A stretch of DNA of 64,000 nucleotides, from contig NZ_CP134949.1 of the NCBI RefSeq assembly GCF_032116555.1, positions 1,178,001-1,242,000 on the forward strand. Reading direction: 5' to 3'. Shown here in pieces: positions 52,104 to 61,176 of this stretch. A program made the translations under genes and the position numbers. The notes under the pieces are model-generated. The model did not search any database. It was not told the DNA's origin and saw only the letters and a list, made by a program, of their open reading frames with translations. Numbering within the stretch: position 1 is the first letter of the stretch; every line of letters begins with the position of its first letter. This DNA is from Halobaculum sp. XH14. Its GTDB lineage: Archaea > Halobacteriota > Halobacteria > Halobacteriales > Haloferacaceae.

Positions 52104-53944
52104 TCCGCGCTCGTGAGTCCGGCCCGGTTCTCGATCTCCGCGACGACCTCGGTCAGTTCCTGCCCGTCGACGTTGTCGCCGTACACCCGGTCGACGAGAT
52201 CTGGCAGGGCGTACGCGTACTCGCCGCGGGACCGATGTTCGATCACGCCCGCCCGTCGGAGGGTCTTGTTGCGACTGTACGCGAAGCGCCGGTCGCCCGA
52301 CCCGCCCGAGGCGAGGTGGGCCTCCTCGGCCGTCGCACGGCCGGTCCCCCGGTAGTAGGCGAGCATCGCCCGCGTCACGTCGTCGAGCGAGCGGACCGCG
52401 CGTGCGAACCCCTCGACGACCGCCTCCCGACGCCGGAGTTCGGTCCCCTCCGCGAAGGAGGCGAGTTCGGCGTGCCGGTCGAACCCGGACCGGGACCGGG
52501 CGTCCGCGATGTCGACCCCCTCGGTGGGGGGAACCGCCTCCGGCGTCGCGGCTTCGACCGCGGTGTCGTTCGCCTCGACGGTCGAAGCAGCCCCGTCCGC
52601 GCTCGTGTCCGCGCCGCTCCCGTTCGAGCGGTGCCGGGTCGACGAGTCCCCGTTCGGTGCGACGCCGCTTGCGACCTCCTCCACCGTCGGCTCGCCGTCC
52701 GCTGTCCTGACGTTCCCGTCGACGTCGCGTGTTTCGCCGGCAGCACCCGTCCCGTCGGCGGCGTGCGTCTCGCCGTCGGCTGTCGAGAGCGTTCGCTGCT
52801 CGCCGCCCGCTCCACCGTCGTCGGCGACGCGCCCGCGTTCCGCGTCCGCGGCCTCGCGTGTGAGGTTTCGACCGCCGCCGCCGCGATACGGGGCCTCGGC
52901 CTTCCGGAGCAGCGCCTGTGCGAACGTATCGGCCATCGAGGACATGTCCTTGGCCTCCTCCAGTTCGCGTTCGAGCTGGGTGATCCGCTGGCGCTTCTTG
53001 TCGAGTTCCCGTCTGAGATCGGCGATCTCGGACTCGCGCCGTTCGCGCTCGTCCGTGATGCCCTGGAGTTCCGAGACCAGGTCGCCCGAGACGGACTTGA
53101 GGTCGGGCCGTTCGAAGTCCTCCAGCCCGGGAGTCGCGCCGGCGTCGAAGGTCCGCTTCCGGTGGAACTGCACCCGACGGATCGACTCGGCCCAGTCGGT
53201 CATCATGAACGCCTCGCCGTCGTCCATGTCCTCGATGGCCTCGCCGTAGTCGCTCCCCAGAATCCTGGAGACGACCTTCGTGTCGTTGTCCCAGGTAAGC
53301 CGGTGCCAGCAGAGCCAGTCGCACTGGGTGATGAAGTCCTTCTTCACGTCGGCCGGTCGCTGGGAGATGCCGACGATGCCGAGGCCGTGTTTCCGCCCGC
53401 GCTTGCCGATCTTGATGAGCGTCTTGCCGGTCTCGTCCATCCCGGCGCCCTCCGGGATGTACTCGTGGCACTCCTCGACCAGCATGAGGAACGGCTTCTT
53501 CAGCTTCTTCTCCTTGGCGAACAGCTGTCTGGCGGTCTCCTTGATGATGGCCGACGCCTCGTCCTCGTCGAGATAGCCCGACACGTCGAGGATGATGGGG
53601 ACGTTCTGTTCGAGCGCGAGGCTCGCGAGTTTCCCCGCGTGCTCCTCGGACACCTGGATGTCGCACTCCTCGTCCGCGCCGGCGTGGAGGATCTCGAACT
53701 CCTGTTTCAGCCCGTAGTACTCGCCGTCCGAGTCGACGATGAGCACCGGGAAGTTGTTCGACAGGAGGTTCTCGATGACGACCGACGCCGTGTTGGACTT
53801 CCCGCTCCCGGACTTCCCGGTGATGAACCCGCGCCCGGTGAGGATCTCGACGACCGGAAGCGAGATGGGGGTGCCGGCCGCGAGGTCCGACTCGCCGCCG
53901 ACGCCCTCGCTCACGTCGGCGACGGTGATGGTCTCCTCGCTCAT
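52100..53944 (-). CDS. HerA-like ATPase with coiled coil and C-terminal winged helix
   Basis: 614 residues. HAS-barrel-like N-terminus, Walker A GKSGSGKS (43-50), Walker B LMLVEECHE (153-161), sensor GISQRPADVKKDF and the arginine-rich RVQFHRKRTF. Residues about 285-335 are a coiled coil, about 365-500 an acidic low-complexity linker, and about 510-610 a winged helix (ELRRREAVVEGFARAV, NKTLRRAGVIEHRSRGEY). HerA hexamers translocate DNA, often with NurA; no NurA is encoded here. ATG 53944. Confidence 0.88.
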   Translation of the reverse strand: MSEETITVADVSEGVGGESDLAAGTPISLPVVEILTGRGFITGKSGSGKSNTASVVIENLLSNNFPVLIVDSDGEYYGLKQEFEILHAGADEECDIQVSEEHAGKLASLALEQNVPIILDVSGYLDEDEASAIIKETARQLFAKEKKLKKPFLMLVEECHEYIPEGAGMDETGKTLIKIGKRGRKHGLGIVGISQRPADVKKDFITQCDWLCWHRLTWDNDTKVVSRILGSDYGEAIEDMDDGEAFMMTDWAESIRRVQFHRKRTFDAGATPGLEDFERPDLKSVSGDLVSELQGITDERERRESEIADLRRELDKKRQRITQLERELEEAKDMSSMADTFAQALLRKAEAPYRGGGGRNLTREAADAERGRVADDGGAGGEQRTLSTADGETHAADGTGAAGETRDVDGNVRTADGEPTVEEVASGVAPNGDSSTRHRSNGSGADTSADGAASTVEANDTAVEAATPEAVPPTEGVDIADARSRSGFDRHAELASFAEGTELRRREAVVEGFARAVRSLDDVTRAMLAYYRGTGRATAEEAHLASGGSGDRRFAYSRNKTLRRAGVIEHRSRGEYAYALPDLVDRVYGDNVDGQELTEVVAEIENRAGLTSAE

Positions 53945-54066
53945 TGTCCGTACCGAACCGGTCTCCGGCCATAAGTCCCTCCCCGATGTCTGACGGACGT
54001 CACGCGGTCGGGACGGTTGCCCACCCTCTCCCTGCCGCGACGACGTTCACCACCGGGGCGTCACCG

Positions 54067-54468
54067 TCAGCCGGCGGCCCGGACGGCGTCCAGCGCGAGC
54101 CGCCACTCGTCGGCGATCTCGTCGACGCGCGACTTCTCGTCCTCGACGTCCTGCTGGTCCCGGAGCCAGTAGAGGTCGGTGTAGAACGTCACGAGCGCTT
54201 CGACCTCCGCGTCGCTCAGTCGGCCGATCTCGCCCGCGTTCGTCTCGTAGACGACCGGCTCCTCGACGGTCGCGGCCAGTTCCTCGTACCGGCCCGCCTC
54301 GCTCAACTCCTCGACGTATGACAGCGCCGCGAGCTCCGTTTCGAACGCCAGCCTGAGTCGCTCGACCGCCGCGCGCCGTCGGCGCACGAACAGGAAGTAG
54401 GATCCGGCGATGGTCGCGACCGCACCGATGAGGCTGCCGACGACGAAGCCGGCGAGCGGTCCGGCCAT
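54067..54468 (-). CDS. Single-pass membrane protein of unknown function
   Basis: 133 residues: an N-terminal transmembrane helix (GPLAGFVVGSLIGAVATIAGSYFLFV, about 3-28), then RRRR and a soluble helical domain (LRLAFETELAALSYVEELSEAGRYEEL, VEALVTFYTDLYWLRDQQD). Downstream of dinB by 61 bases on the same strand. ATG 54468 is the natural start. Confidence 0.65.
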   Translation of the reverse strand: MAGPLAGFVVGSLIGAVATIAGSYFLFVRRRRAAVERLRLAFETELAALSYVEELSEAGRYEELAATVEEPVVYETNAGEIGRLSDAEVEALVTFYTDLYWLRDQQDVEDEKSRVDEIADEWRLALDAVRAAG

Positions 54469-54529
54469 ACGGACGATTGCGGCCGCGAACTGAAACTCGT
54501 GGCGGCCGTTCGTCGCTCGCGCCCCCGAC

Positions 54530-55957
54530 TCACTCGAACTCGCCGAGCGAGACCTGCCCGTTCGGCGACCGGCGCCGGCGTTCGCGCTCGCCCGGGTCGG
54601 CGTCGACGTCGGGGTCCACGACGCCGGCTTCCTCGGCCCAGTCGTCGAGCGTCGGGTCGGCCGAGCCGCCCCCTCGATCCTCGCGCCGGTCGCCGTCCGG
54701 GCTTCCGGGGGTCGAATCGCCCGGTTCACCGGACTCCCCGGACCGGCCGGCCTCCACGGTTTCGTCGGTCTCGCCGCCCTCGTAGCCGCCGAGCGTCGCC
54801 TGCTCGCCGGCGCCGAAGGAGAGGTTCGAGACCCGGACGCCGAGCTTGCGGACCGTCTCGCCGTCGAACTCGGAGAGGAGGTCGAGCGCGACCTCCCGAA
54901 CGAGTTCCGGGTCGTCGACCGGCCCAGAGAGCGACTCGGCGCGGGTGTTCACGTCGTAGGGGGTCGTGACGGCCTTGATGCCGATGGTGCGGTACATCGC
55001 GTCACGCGAGCGGGCGCGTTCGGCCACGTCGGCCGCGAGCGCCCGGACGACCTCGGCCTTCTCCTCGTCGTCGTCGGTCCGTTCCGAGACCGCCGACTCG
55101 CGCGAGAGGCTCTTGGGACGGCCCGTCGGCGTCACCTCCCGGTCGTCGCGGCCGCGGGCGCGGTCGTACAGTTCCCGCCCGCGCTCGCCGAAGCGATCGG
55201 TCAGGTCCGACGGGTCGGCGTCGGCGAGGTCGCCCGCGGTCCCGATGCCCGCGTCCGCGAGCGTCCGGGCGGTCACCGGGCCGACGCCGTGGATGTCCTC
55301 GACCGGAAGCGGGGCGAGGAACGACTCGATCTCGCCCGGTGCGACGACCGTCAGGCCGTCGGGCTTGTCGAAGTCCGAGGCGATCTTCGCTGTCGCCATG
55401 TTCGGCGCGACGCCGACGCTGGCGACCACGCCCGCCTCGCGCTCGATGCGGTCCTTCACGTGCCGTGCGAACCCCTCGGCCAGCGTCCGGTCGCCGTCCG
55501 GCGCGTCGATCCAGGCGGTTCGCTCGGTCACGTCGAGGTACGCCTCGTCGATGCTGACCTCCCGAACCGTCTCCGCGCAGTCGTGCAGGACCTCCTTCAC
55601 CGCCGCGGCGACCCGCTTGTAGAACTCCATGTCCACGGGGCGGTAGTAGCCCGCCTCCGCCGGGTCGGGCGCGTCGGGGTCGTCGGCGTCGGCGTTCGCC
55701 ATGCGGGGGAGTCGCTCCAGCGCGCCCGAGATGGGCTGGGCCGACTCGACGCCGAACTCGCGCGCCTCGTAGCTCGAGGTGGCGACGGCGCCGATCGTCT
55801 CGCCGGCCTCGTAGCCCATCCCCACGACCACCGGCTCGCCGCGAAGCTGGGGCTCGCGGAGCCGTTCGCACGAGGCGTAAAAGCAGTCCATGTCCACGTG
55901 CAACACGACGCGCTCCCCGCCGTCGTCGGTCGGCGCCCCGGGAAGCGTCCCCTCCAT
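54530..55957 (-). CDS. dinB: DNA polymerase IV (Y family)
   Basis: 475 residues. HVDMDCFYASCE with the first catalytic Asp, SSYEAREFGV, VSIDEAYLDVT with the Asp-Glu pair, SVGVAPNMATAKIASDFDKPDG, and HhH motifs GVGPVTARTLADAGI. A little-finger domain follows and then about 75 disordered residues. The end GQVSLGEFE is a PIP box (QxxLxxF) for binding PCNA. Performs translesion synthesis. ATG 55957. Confidence 0.94.
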   Translation of the reverse strand: MEGTLPGAPTDDGGERVVLHVDMDCFYASCERLREPQLRGEPVVVGMGYEAGETIGAVATSSYEAREFGVESAQPISGALERLPRMANADADDPDAPDPAEAGYYRPVDMEFYKRVAAAVKEVLHDCAETVREVSIDEAYLDVTERTAWIDAPDGDRTLAEGFARHVKDRIEREAGVVASVGVAPNMATAKIASDFDKPDGLTVVAPGEIESFLAPLPVEDIHGVGPVTARTLADAGIGTAGDLADADPSDLTDRFGERGRELYDRARGRDDREVTPTGRPKSLSRESAVSERTDDDEEKAEVVRALAADVAERARSRDAMYRTIGIKAVTTPYDVNTRAESLSGPVDDPELVREVALDLLSEFDGETVRKLGVRVSNLSFGAGEQATLGGYEGGETDETVEAGRSGESGEPGDSTPGSPDGDRREDRGGGSADPTLDDWAEEAGVVDPDVDADPGERERRRRSPNGQVSLGEFE

Positions 55958-56132
55958 ACCTCCTGGTAGCCACTTGGTCGTGGTTAAGCTTCGCCTCCCG
56001 GGGTGAATGTAGTCGAATCCTGCGGGTTCCGGTTCTCGCGTTCGGAACGTTCGGGTCCCCGCGTCCGGCGGGGACGGGTTCCTGCTCGCGTCCCACCGGT
56101 GACATTATGTCCGTCGCGGTAACAGTTCACCC

Positions 56133-56972
56133 ATGGCCCTCCTCCGACCGTTCAGGGAGTCGCTCGGCGCGATCGCACGCAACCCCGTCATCCTCGCGAT
56201 GACCGGGCTGCTCGCGCTCGTTCAGGTTCCACAGTTCGCGGCACAGACGCTCGGCCCTCTGGTCTCGGCCGTCGTCTCGATCGGGTTCTCGCTCCTGTAC
56301 ATCGTGGCGATCCCGTACATCCAGGGCGGACTGTTCGGCATGGCGGACGAAGCGCTCGACGGGCGGACGAGCCTCGGACGGTTCCACAGCGCGGGCAAGG
56401 ACCACTACGTCTCGCTGCTCGTCGCCTACCTGCTCGTGTTCGCGCTCTCGCTCGTGATCGGCGGCGGCCTGTTCCTCGTCGGCTTCGTCGGTCTGTTCGC
56501 CGTCGTCGGCGCGAACCTCAGCACCGCGGCGACCGTCGCGATCGGCCTCGTCGTCGCGCTGCTGCTGCTCGTGTACGTCGTCGCGTTCGCGTTCGTACAG
56601 TTCTACGGACAGGCCATCGTCCTCGAGGACCTGGGCGGGATCGACGGCCTGCGACGGAGCGTCGGGACGGTCAGGTCGAACCTCCTCTCGGTGTTCCTCT
56701 ACACCGTCGTCGTCATGGTGTTCAGCGGCGGGTTCGGGCTGGTCGCCGGCGGCGCGTCGCTCGTGTTCTCCCCCCAGCCGACGCCCGGCCTCCCGATCCC
56801 CAAGGCGTCGCTCCCGATCATGGCCGCGGGCGCGCTGCTCCTGATCGTGCTCACGGCGCTGTTCTCGGCGATCTTCCTCGTGTTCTCGGTCGCGTTCTAC
56901 CGCGACCTCCGCGGCGGGACGGTCGCCGCGAACGCCGGCCGGGACGGCGACGCCGGGATCCCGTCGCTGTAA
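56133..56972 (+). CDS. Polytopic membrane protein, DUF7847-like
   Basis: 279 residues with about six membrane helices (ILAMTGLLALVQVPQFAA, VSLLVAYLLVFALSLVIGGGLF, LLVYVVAFAFVQFYGQAIV, FSAIFLVFSVAFYRDL). Conserved glycine-proline-rich loop (FSPQPTPGLPIP). Resembles a haloarchaeal family annotated DUF7847; function unknown. Divergent from dinB. Confidence 0.7.
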   Translation: MALLRPFRESLGAIARNPVILAMTGLLALVQVPQFAAQTLGPLVSAVVSIGFSLLYIVAIPYIQGGLFGMADEALDGRTSLGRFHSAGKDHYVSLLVAYLLVFALSLVIGGGLFLVGFVGLFAVVGANLSTAATVAIGLVVALLLLVYVVAFAFVQFYGQAIVLEDLGGIDGLRRSVGTVRSNLLSVFLYTVVVMVFSGGFGLVAGGASLVFSPQPTPGLPIPKASLPIMAAGALLLIVLTALFSAIFLVFSVAFYRDLRGGTVAANAGRDGDAGIPSL

Positions 56973-57087
56973 CCTGGCTCCGGCAGCGTCCCGGCACCTC
57001 CGATACCGCGATACGACTCGGGGGCGTTGGTTTCCCCGCTCGACTAGCCGTCGGGCGCGTCTTCGAAAGAGGGTGACTCCCTGTGGG

Positions 57088-57294
57088 TCAGCGATCGTTC
57101 ATCCGCGTCGCGGCTTCGTACCCACAGCGGGTACATTCGGCGACGCGGTAGGGCTCACGGGAGAACGACGCGTTCTCGCCCGAGCCCTCGGTCCGGATCT
57201 CGATCCCGACCTCGTGGGGAGTGTCCGCACCGCACTGGCTGCACGATTCGGTCAACGTCCCGTCCTCGCGTAGCGCGTGTGACACGGTGTTCAC
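57088..57294 (-). CDS. Small zinc-ribbon protein
   Basis: 68 residues from GTG 57294 (MNTVSHALREDG). Two CxxC pairs, CSQCGAD (about 18-24) and CTRCGYE (54-60), form a zinc beta-ribbon. Resembles a haloarchaeal family of putative zinc ribbons (DUF7835-like). Function unknown. Confidence 0.7.
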   Translation of the reverse strand: MNTVSHALREDGTLTESCSQCGADTPHEVGIEIRTEGSGENASFSREPYRVAECTRCGYEAATRMNDR

Positions 57295-57351
57295 CCTTTC
57301 TGGCCTACGGCATCGGTCGTAATAAGCGCGGGGTTCCCGGGAGTCGGGCGG

Positions 57352-57780
57352 TTACTTCAGTCGTTCCTGCAGCACGGACGGGTGAGCCGCCGTCACGCCC
57401 TCGATGTGACCGATCTCCTCGCTGATGGTGCGACCGAGTTCGTCGCCGTCCGCGGCGTGGACCTCGGCCATGAACATGTGATCGCCCGAGGAGGTGTAGA
57501 GCGACTCGACCGACTCGAGCGCCTTCAGTTCGCGGGTCGCTTCGACGTATCGTTCGCTGTCGACCTCGATCCCGACGAGGGCGATCGTCTTGCCCGACAG
57601 CTTCTTCGGGTCGACGTCCGCCGAGTAGCCGACGATGACGCCGTCGTCCTCCAGCTGGTTGATGTACTTTCGGACGGTCGGCTTCGACACCTCCGCCCGC
57701 TCGGCGATCTCGGCGTAGGAGGCCTGCGCATCCTGTTCGAGAACCTCGAGGATGCGGTCGGCCGTGGAGGTGGTGCTCAT
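57352..57780 (-). CDS. Lrp/AsnC family transcriptional regulator
   Basis: 142 residues. HTH at 9-50 (ILEVLEQDAQASYAEIAERAEVSKPTVRKYI in sense), then RAM domain with GVTAAHPSVLQERLK at the end. ATG 57780. It lies 126 bases downstream of korB on the same strand, so it may regulate the kor genes or respond to nitrogen/carbon status like other haloarchaeal Lrp proteins. Confidence 0.9.
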   Translation of the reverse strand: MSTTSTADRILEVLEQDAQASYAEIAERAEVSKPTVRKYINQLEDDGVIVGYSADVDPKKLSGKTIALVGIEVDSERYVEATRELKALESVESLYTSSGDHMFMAEVHAADGDELGRTISEEIGHIEGVTAAHPSVLQERLK

Positions 57781-57906
57781 TGCCGGTACTTTTGCGTCGA
57801 TGAAAAAATACCTTGCGAAGCGGAAAGCAGTTTGGCCGCCCACCGATAGGGAGCGGCCCCGAGCGGGTCGAGGTGCCCCGGTCGGGCGAATGGGGGCGCC
57901 AGGTCG

Positions 57907-58845
57907 CTACTTGTGCTTGTCGATGAAGCGGTCGTACGAGCGCTCCCACTCGTAGTCGTCGTCGAAGTAGCGCTCCGCGAGCGGCTCCTCGGGGAGCTCG
58001 CCGAGTTCGCGCTTCTCCTGCTGGTAGGACGGGCGGTCGTCCTCGCGGTAGTAGATGCCGGTGAGCACCTCGCCCTCGTACAGTTTGTCCTCGGTCTCGC
58101 GCATCAACTCCTGAGCGTCGGCCCGGTTCGTCGGGTCGAAGTCGTAATCGTCGGAGTCGTTGATGTCGGTGTACGGGACGTACTGGCGGGCGTCCTTGTT
58201 CCAGGTCGGACACTGGGTGAGGAAGTCCACGTGGGCGAACCCGTCGTGGTTCATCGCCTCGACCAGGATGTCGCGCGCCTGGTTCGGGTTCACCGCGGCC
58301 GTCCGGGCCACGAACGACGCGCCCGAGGTGAGCGCGAGCGAGAGCGGGCGGATCGGCGTCTTGGCCGACCCGTGGGGCTGGGTCTTCGACTTGTGTCCCT
58401 TCGGGCTGGTGGGGGAGGTCTGGCCCTTCGTGAGCCCGAAGATCTCGTTGTTGAACACGATGTAGGTCATGTCGTGGTTCTCCCGGGCGGTGTGCATGAA
58501 GTGGTTCCCGCCGATGCCGTACCCGTCGCCGTCGCCGCCGGCGGCGATGACCTCCAGTTCGGGGTTCGCCAGCGCGGCCGCACGCGCCACGGGCAGTGAA
58601 CGCCCGTGGATCGTGTGGAAGCCGTAGCTGTCGAGGTAGCTGTTCAGCTTGCCCGAGCAGCCGATACCCGTTACGAGGAGCGTCTCCTCGGGAGAGCGGC
58701 CCACCTCGGGCAGCGCCTGTTTCAGGGACTTGAGCACGCCGAAGTCGCCACAGCCCGGACACCACGTGGCCTGGGGCTCGACGGACGGCGTGTACTCGTC
58801 CCGGTCGATCTCGCGTTCCTCGCCGATCGCGCTGAATGCACTCAT
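57907..58845 (-). CDS. korB: 2-oxoacid:ferredoxin oxidoreductase beta subunit
   Basis: 312 residues. TWCPGCGDFGVL and GIGCSGKL give the [4Fe-4S] cysteines; AAGGDGDGYGIGGNHF and YIVFNNEIFGLTKGQ form the thiamine diphosphate-Mg site. It oxidatively decarboxylates 2-oxoglutarate (or pyruvate) with ferredoxin, replacing the dehydrogenase complex in haloarchaea. Starts three bases after the korA stop. Confidence 0.93.
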   Translation of the reverse strand: MSAFSAIGEEREIDRDEYTPSVEPQATWCPGCGDFGVLKSLKQALPEVGRSPEETLLVTGIGCSGKLNSYLDSYGFHTIHGRSLPVARAAALANPELEVIAAGGDGDGYGIGGNHFMHTARENHDMTYIVFNNEIFGLTKGQTSPTSPKGHKSKTQPHGSAKTPIRPLSLALTSGASFVARTAAVNPNQARDILVEAMNHDGFAHVDFLTQCPTWNKDARQYVPYTDINDSDDYDFDPTNRADAQELMRETEDKLYEGEVLTGIYYREDDRPSYQQEKRELGELPEEPLAERYFDDDYEWERSYDRFIDKHK

Positions 58846-58848
58846 TGG

Positions 58849-60741
58849 TCAGTCACCTGCCGCCGGAACGAACTTGGTTTCGTGGCCGGGGAGCTCCCCG
58901 TCCTCGACGATGCTGGTCTCGAAGCCCTCCACGATCTCGGCGGGCTCGAAGGGGTTACCGTTGTACTTCAACAGCGAGTGCAGCTTCTCGCCGTAGCGGC
59001 CCAGTTCCTTCTGGGTCAGCCCACGGAACTGCGCGGAGGCGTTCATCTCGACGACGAGCACCTCGTCGACGCTTTCGACGAACGCCTCGACGGCCTCGAC
59101 CGGGTACGGCGCGAGTTCGCCGACCGAGAGCGTCTTGACGCCGTGGCCGTTCGCGTTCAGCCGGTCGACCGCCTCCTCGACGGTGCCCTGCTGGCTGCCG
59201 AACGTGAGGATGCCGTACTCGGCCTCCTCGGGCCCGTGCGGCGAGAGCAGCGAGTTCTCGTCCAGGTCCGCGCGGATCGCATCCATCTTCTCGAACCGCC
59301 GGTTCACCTGCGAGACGCGGTTGTCCGGGTCCTCGCTGATGTGCCCGGCCGGGTTGTGTTCGTTGCCGGTGACGAGGTAGCGCCCGCCCTTCTGGCCCGG
59401 GATGGACCGGGGCGAAACGCCGTCCTCGACGTCGTGCTGGAACCGGTGGAACTTCCCGTCCTCCGTGTGGGGCTCGTCCGCGAGTTCCGCCTCGGTGAGC
59501 GTCTTCCCCATCGAGGGGTTCGGCTCGCGGTCGAAGGTCGATGCGGGGACGTTCGTCAGCTCGCCTGAGAGCTTCTGGTCGTAGATGACGACCGAGGGGA
59601 TCTGGTAATCGTACGCCAGCCGGAACGCGGTCCGGGCGTGGTCGTACGCTTCCTCGACGGTCCCCGGTGCGAGGACGACGCGGTGGGAGTCGCCCTGCGA
59701 GGTGTACAGGACGTGCTCCAGGTCGGCCTGCTCGGGCTTGGTCGGCATCCCGGTCGAGGGACCGGCACGCATCGCTTCGACGAGCACGAGCGGCGTCTCG
59801 GTGATCTCCGCGAGCCCGAGCGGCTCGGACATCAGCGCGAAGCCGCCGCCCGAGGAGCCGGACATCGCCTTCGCTCCGGCGTGGGACGCACCCACGGCGA
59901 GCGCCGCCGCGGCGATCTCGTCTTCCACCTGCTCGGAGATCCCCCCCAGTTCCGGGAGGTTCTGGCTCATGATGGTGAACACCTCGGTCCACGGCGTCAT
60001 CGGGTAGCCGGCGATGAACCGGCACCCTTCGTCGATCGCGCCGTAGGCGATGGCGTCCGAACCGGACATGAGCAGCTGTTCCTCCTCGTGTTCTCCCTGG
60101 GGGACGTCGATCCCCGGGGCGTCCACGTCGTACTCCTCGCTCACCTGTTCGTAGGCAGTCTCGAGGATGTCGACGTTCGGTTCGAGGATCTTCTCGGGCA
60201 TCGCGTCGGCCATCAGCTCCTGGATCCACTCGAGCTCGATGCCGGCGATGGCACAGGTCGCGCCGACGCCCGCCGTGTTCCGCATGACTTCACGACCCTT
60301 CTCGCGGGCGAGCCCGCGCAGGTCGAGCGGGTAGACGTGCCAGTCGTTCTCCTCGGCACGCTCCTCGAAGTCCGGGATGTCGGCCGGGTCGAGCAGCCCC
60401 TCGTCGTAGATGATGACGCCACCCTCCCGGAGTTCGTCCAGGTTCTCCGAGAGTGGTTTCACCTCCTCGTTGCCGTAGTACGCCCCCTCCTGGGGATTTC
60501 GGGCGAACGAGTCGCCCAGCGCCAGGAGGAAGTTGTACCCGTCACCGCGGGACTTCACCGGGTCCGCGGAGGCTCGTACCTCGACGTAGGTGTGGCCGCC
60601 GCGGATCCGGGACGGATAGTGACGGTGCGTGAATACGTGGAGCCCCGCACGCATCAGGGCTTTCGCGAAGTTCTGGCTGGTCGAGGCGATGCCGTCGCCG
60701 GAGCCGCCCGCGATCCGCCAGATGAGTTCGTCGTCTGCCAT
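58849..60741 (-). CDS. korA: 2-oxoacid:ferredoxin oxidoreductase alpha subunit (gamma-alpha fusion)
   Basis: 630 residues. Residues about 1-190 are the gamma domain (GGSGDGIASTSQNFAKAL, RIRGGHTYVEVR), the rest alpha with GSGGGFALMSEPLGLAEIT and MRAGPSTGMPTKPEQADL, the CoA/thiazolium contact region. Fusion of gamma to alpha is usual in haloarchaea. With korB it forms the two-subunit enzyme. Whether 2-oxoglutarate or pyruvate is the substrate is inferred from the family (kor versus por). Confidence 0.92.
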   Translation of the reverse strand: MADDELIWRIAGGSGDGIASTSQNFAKALMRAGLHVFTHRHYPSRIRGGHTYVEVRASADPVKSRGDGYNFLLALGDSFARNPQEGAYYGNEEVKPLSENLDELREGGVIIYDEGLLDPADIPDFEERAEENDWHVYPLDLRGLAREKGREVMRNTAGVGATCAIAGIELEWIQELMADAMPEKILEPNVDILETAYEQVSEEYDVDAPGIDVPQGEHEEEQLLMSGSDAIAYGAIDEGCRFIAGYPMTPWTEVFTIMSQNLPELGGISEQVEDEIAAAALAVGASHAGAKAMSGSSGGGFALMSEPLGLAEITETPLVLVEAMRAGPSTGMPTKPEQADLEHVLYTSQGDSHRVVLAPGTVEEAYDHARTAFRLAYDYQIPSVVIYDQKLSGELTNVPASTFDREPNPSMGKTLTEAELADEPHTEDGKFHRFQHDVEDGVSPRSIPGQKGGRYLVTGNEHNPAGHISEDPDNRVSQVNRRFEKMDAIRADLDENSLLSPHGPEEAEYGILTFGSQQGTVEEAVDRLNANGHGVKTLSVGELAPYPVEAVEAFVESVDEVLVVEMNASAQFRGLTQKELGRYGEKLHSLLKYNGNPFEPAEIVEGFETSIVEDGELPGHETKFVPAAGD

Positions 60742-61176
60742 AGTTAGGTCTGGGCCCTCCAGTAGGCCTAGTATCTGGTGGTTGCCTGCCCCGACTGAAA
60801 GGCCTTGCTATGGGTTCGCAAGGAACGTTCGTGAGGGTTAGCGATCGTTCACGTCCACTCTTTGACCGGCTGGCTTGGGTCGATACTGAGGACGGATCAA
60901 CTGGCTGTCCGCTACCTTACGTTTAAATCGGATTGCGAACCAGATTCGGTAGTCACTTGGAGTGCTGCCCGGACTCGGTTCGAGCCTCGAGACGGGTCGG
61001 ATCCGGAGTCGAATTCGTGCCCGAGCCGAGTCCGACCGCGCGAATGAGTCCGGACTCTCGACCAGCGCACCGACTGAACTCACTGAACAGGATAAAACAA
61101 CTAATCAGATAGAGGATAATTTTTCCCTTGATAAGTTAAGATTTATAACTGATACCGAATCAGACTCCGCCACCGA
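60742..61176. other. Intergenic region between kor and the PKD surface gene
   Basis: 435 bases. CCAGTAGGCCTAGTATCTGG (60759-60778) contains the 8-bp palindrome TAGGCCTA at the kor promoter, a possible regulator site. Toward the right the DNA becomes AT-rich (61085-61150: ATAAAACAACTAATCAG, GATAATTTTTCCC, GATTTATAACTG). GATTTATAAC at 61140-61149 is the likely TATA of the PKD gene. No gene seen. Confidence 0.55.

Noticed and set aside
51822-53972. 716-codon frame through HerA ending in the small beta protein
   Set aside because: The upstream 620 residues are an out-of-frame Arg/Gly/His-rich reading of HerA. Only the last 93 residues from ATG 52103 look like a real protein.
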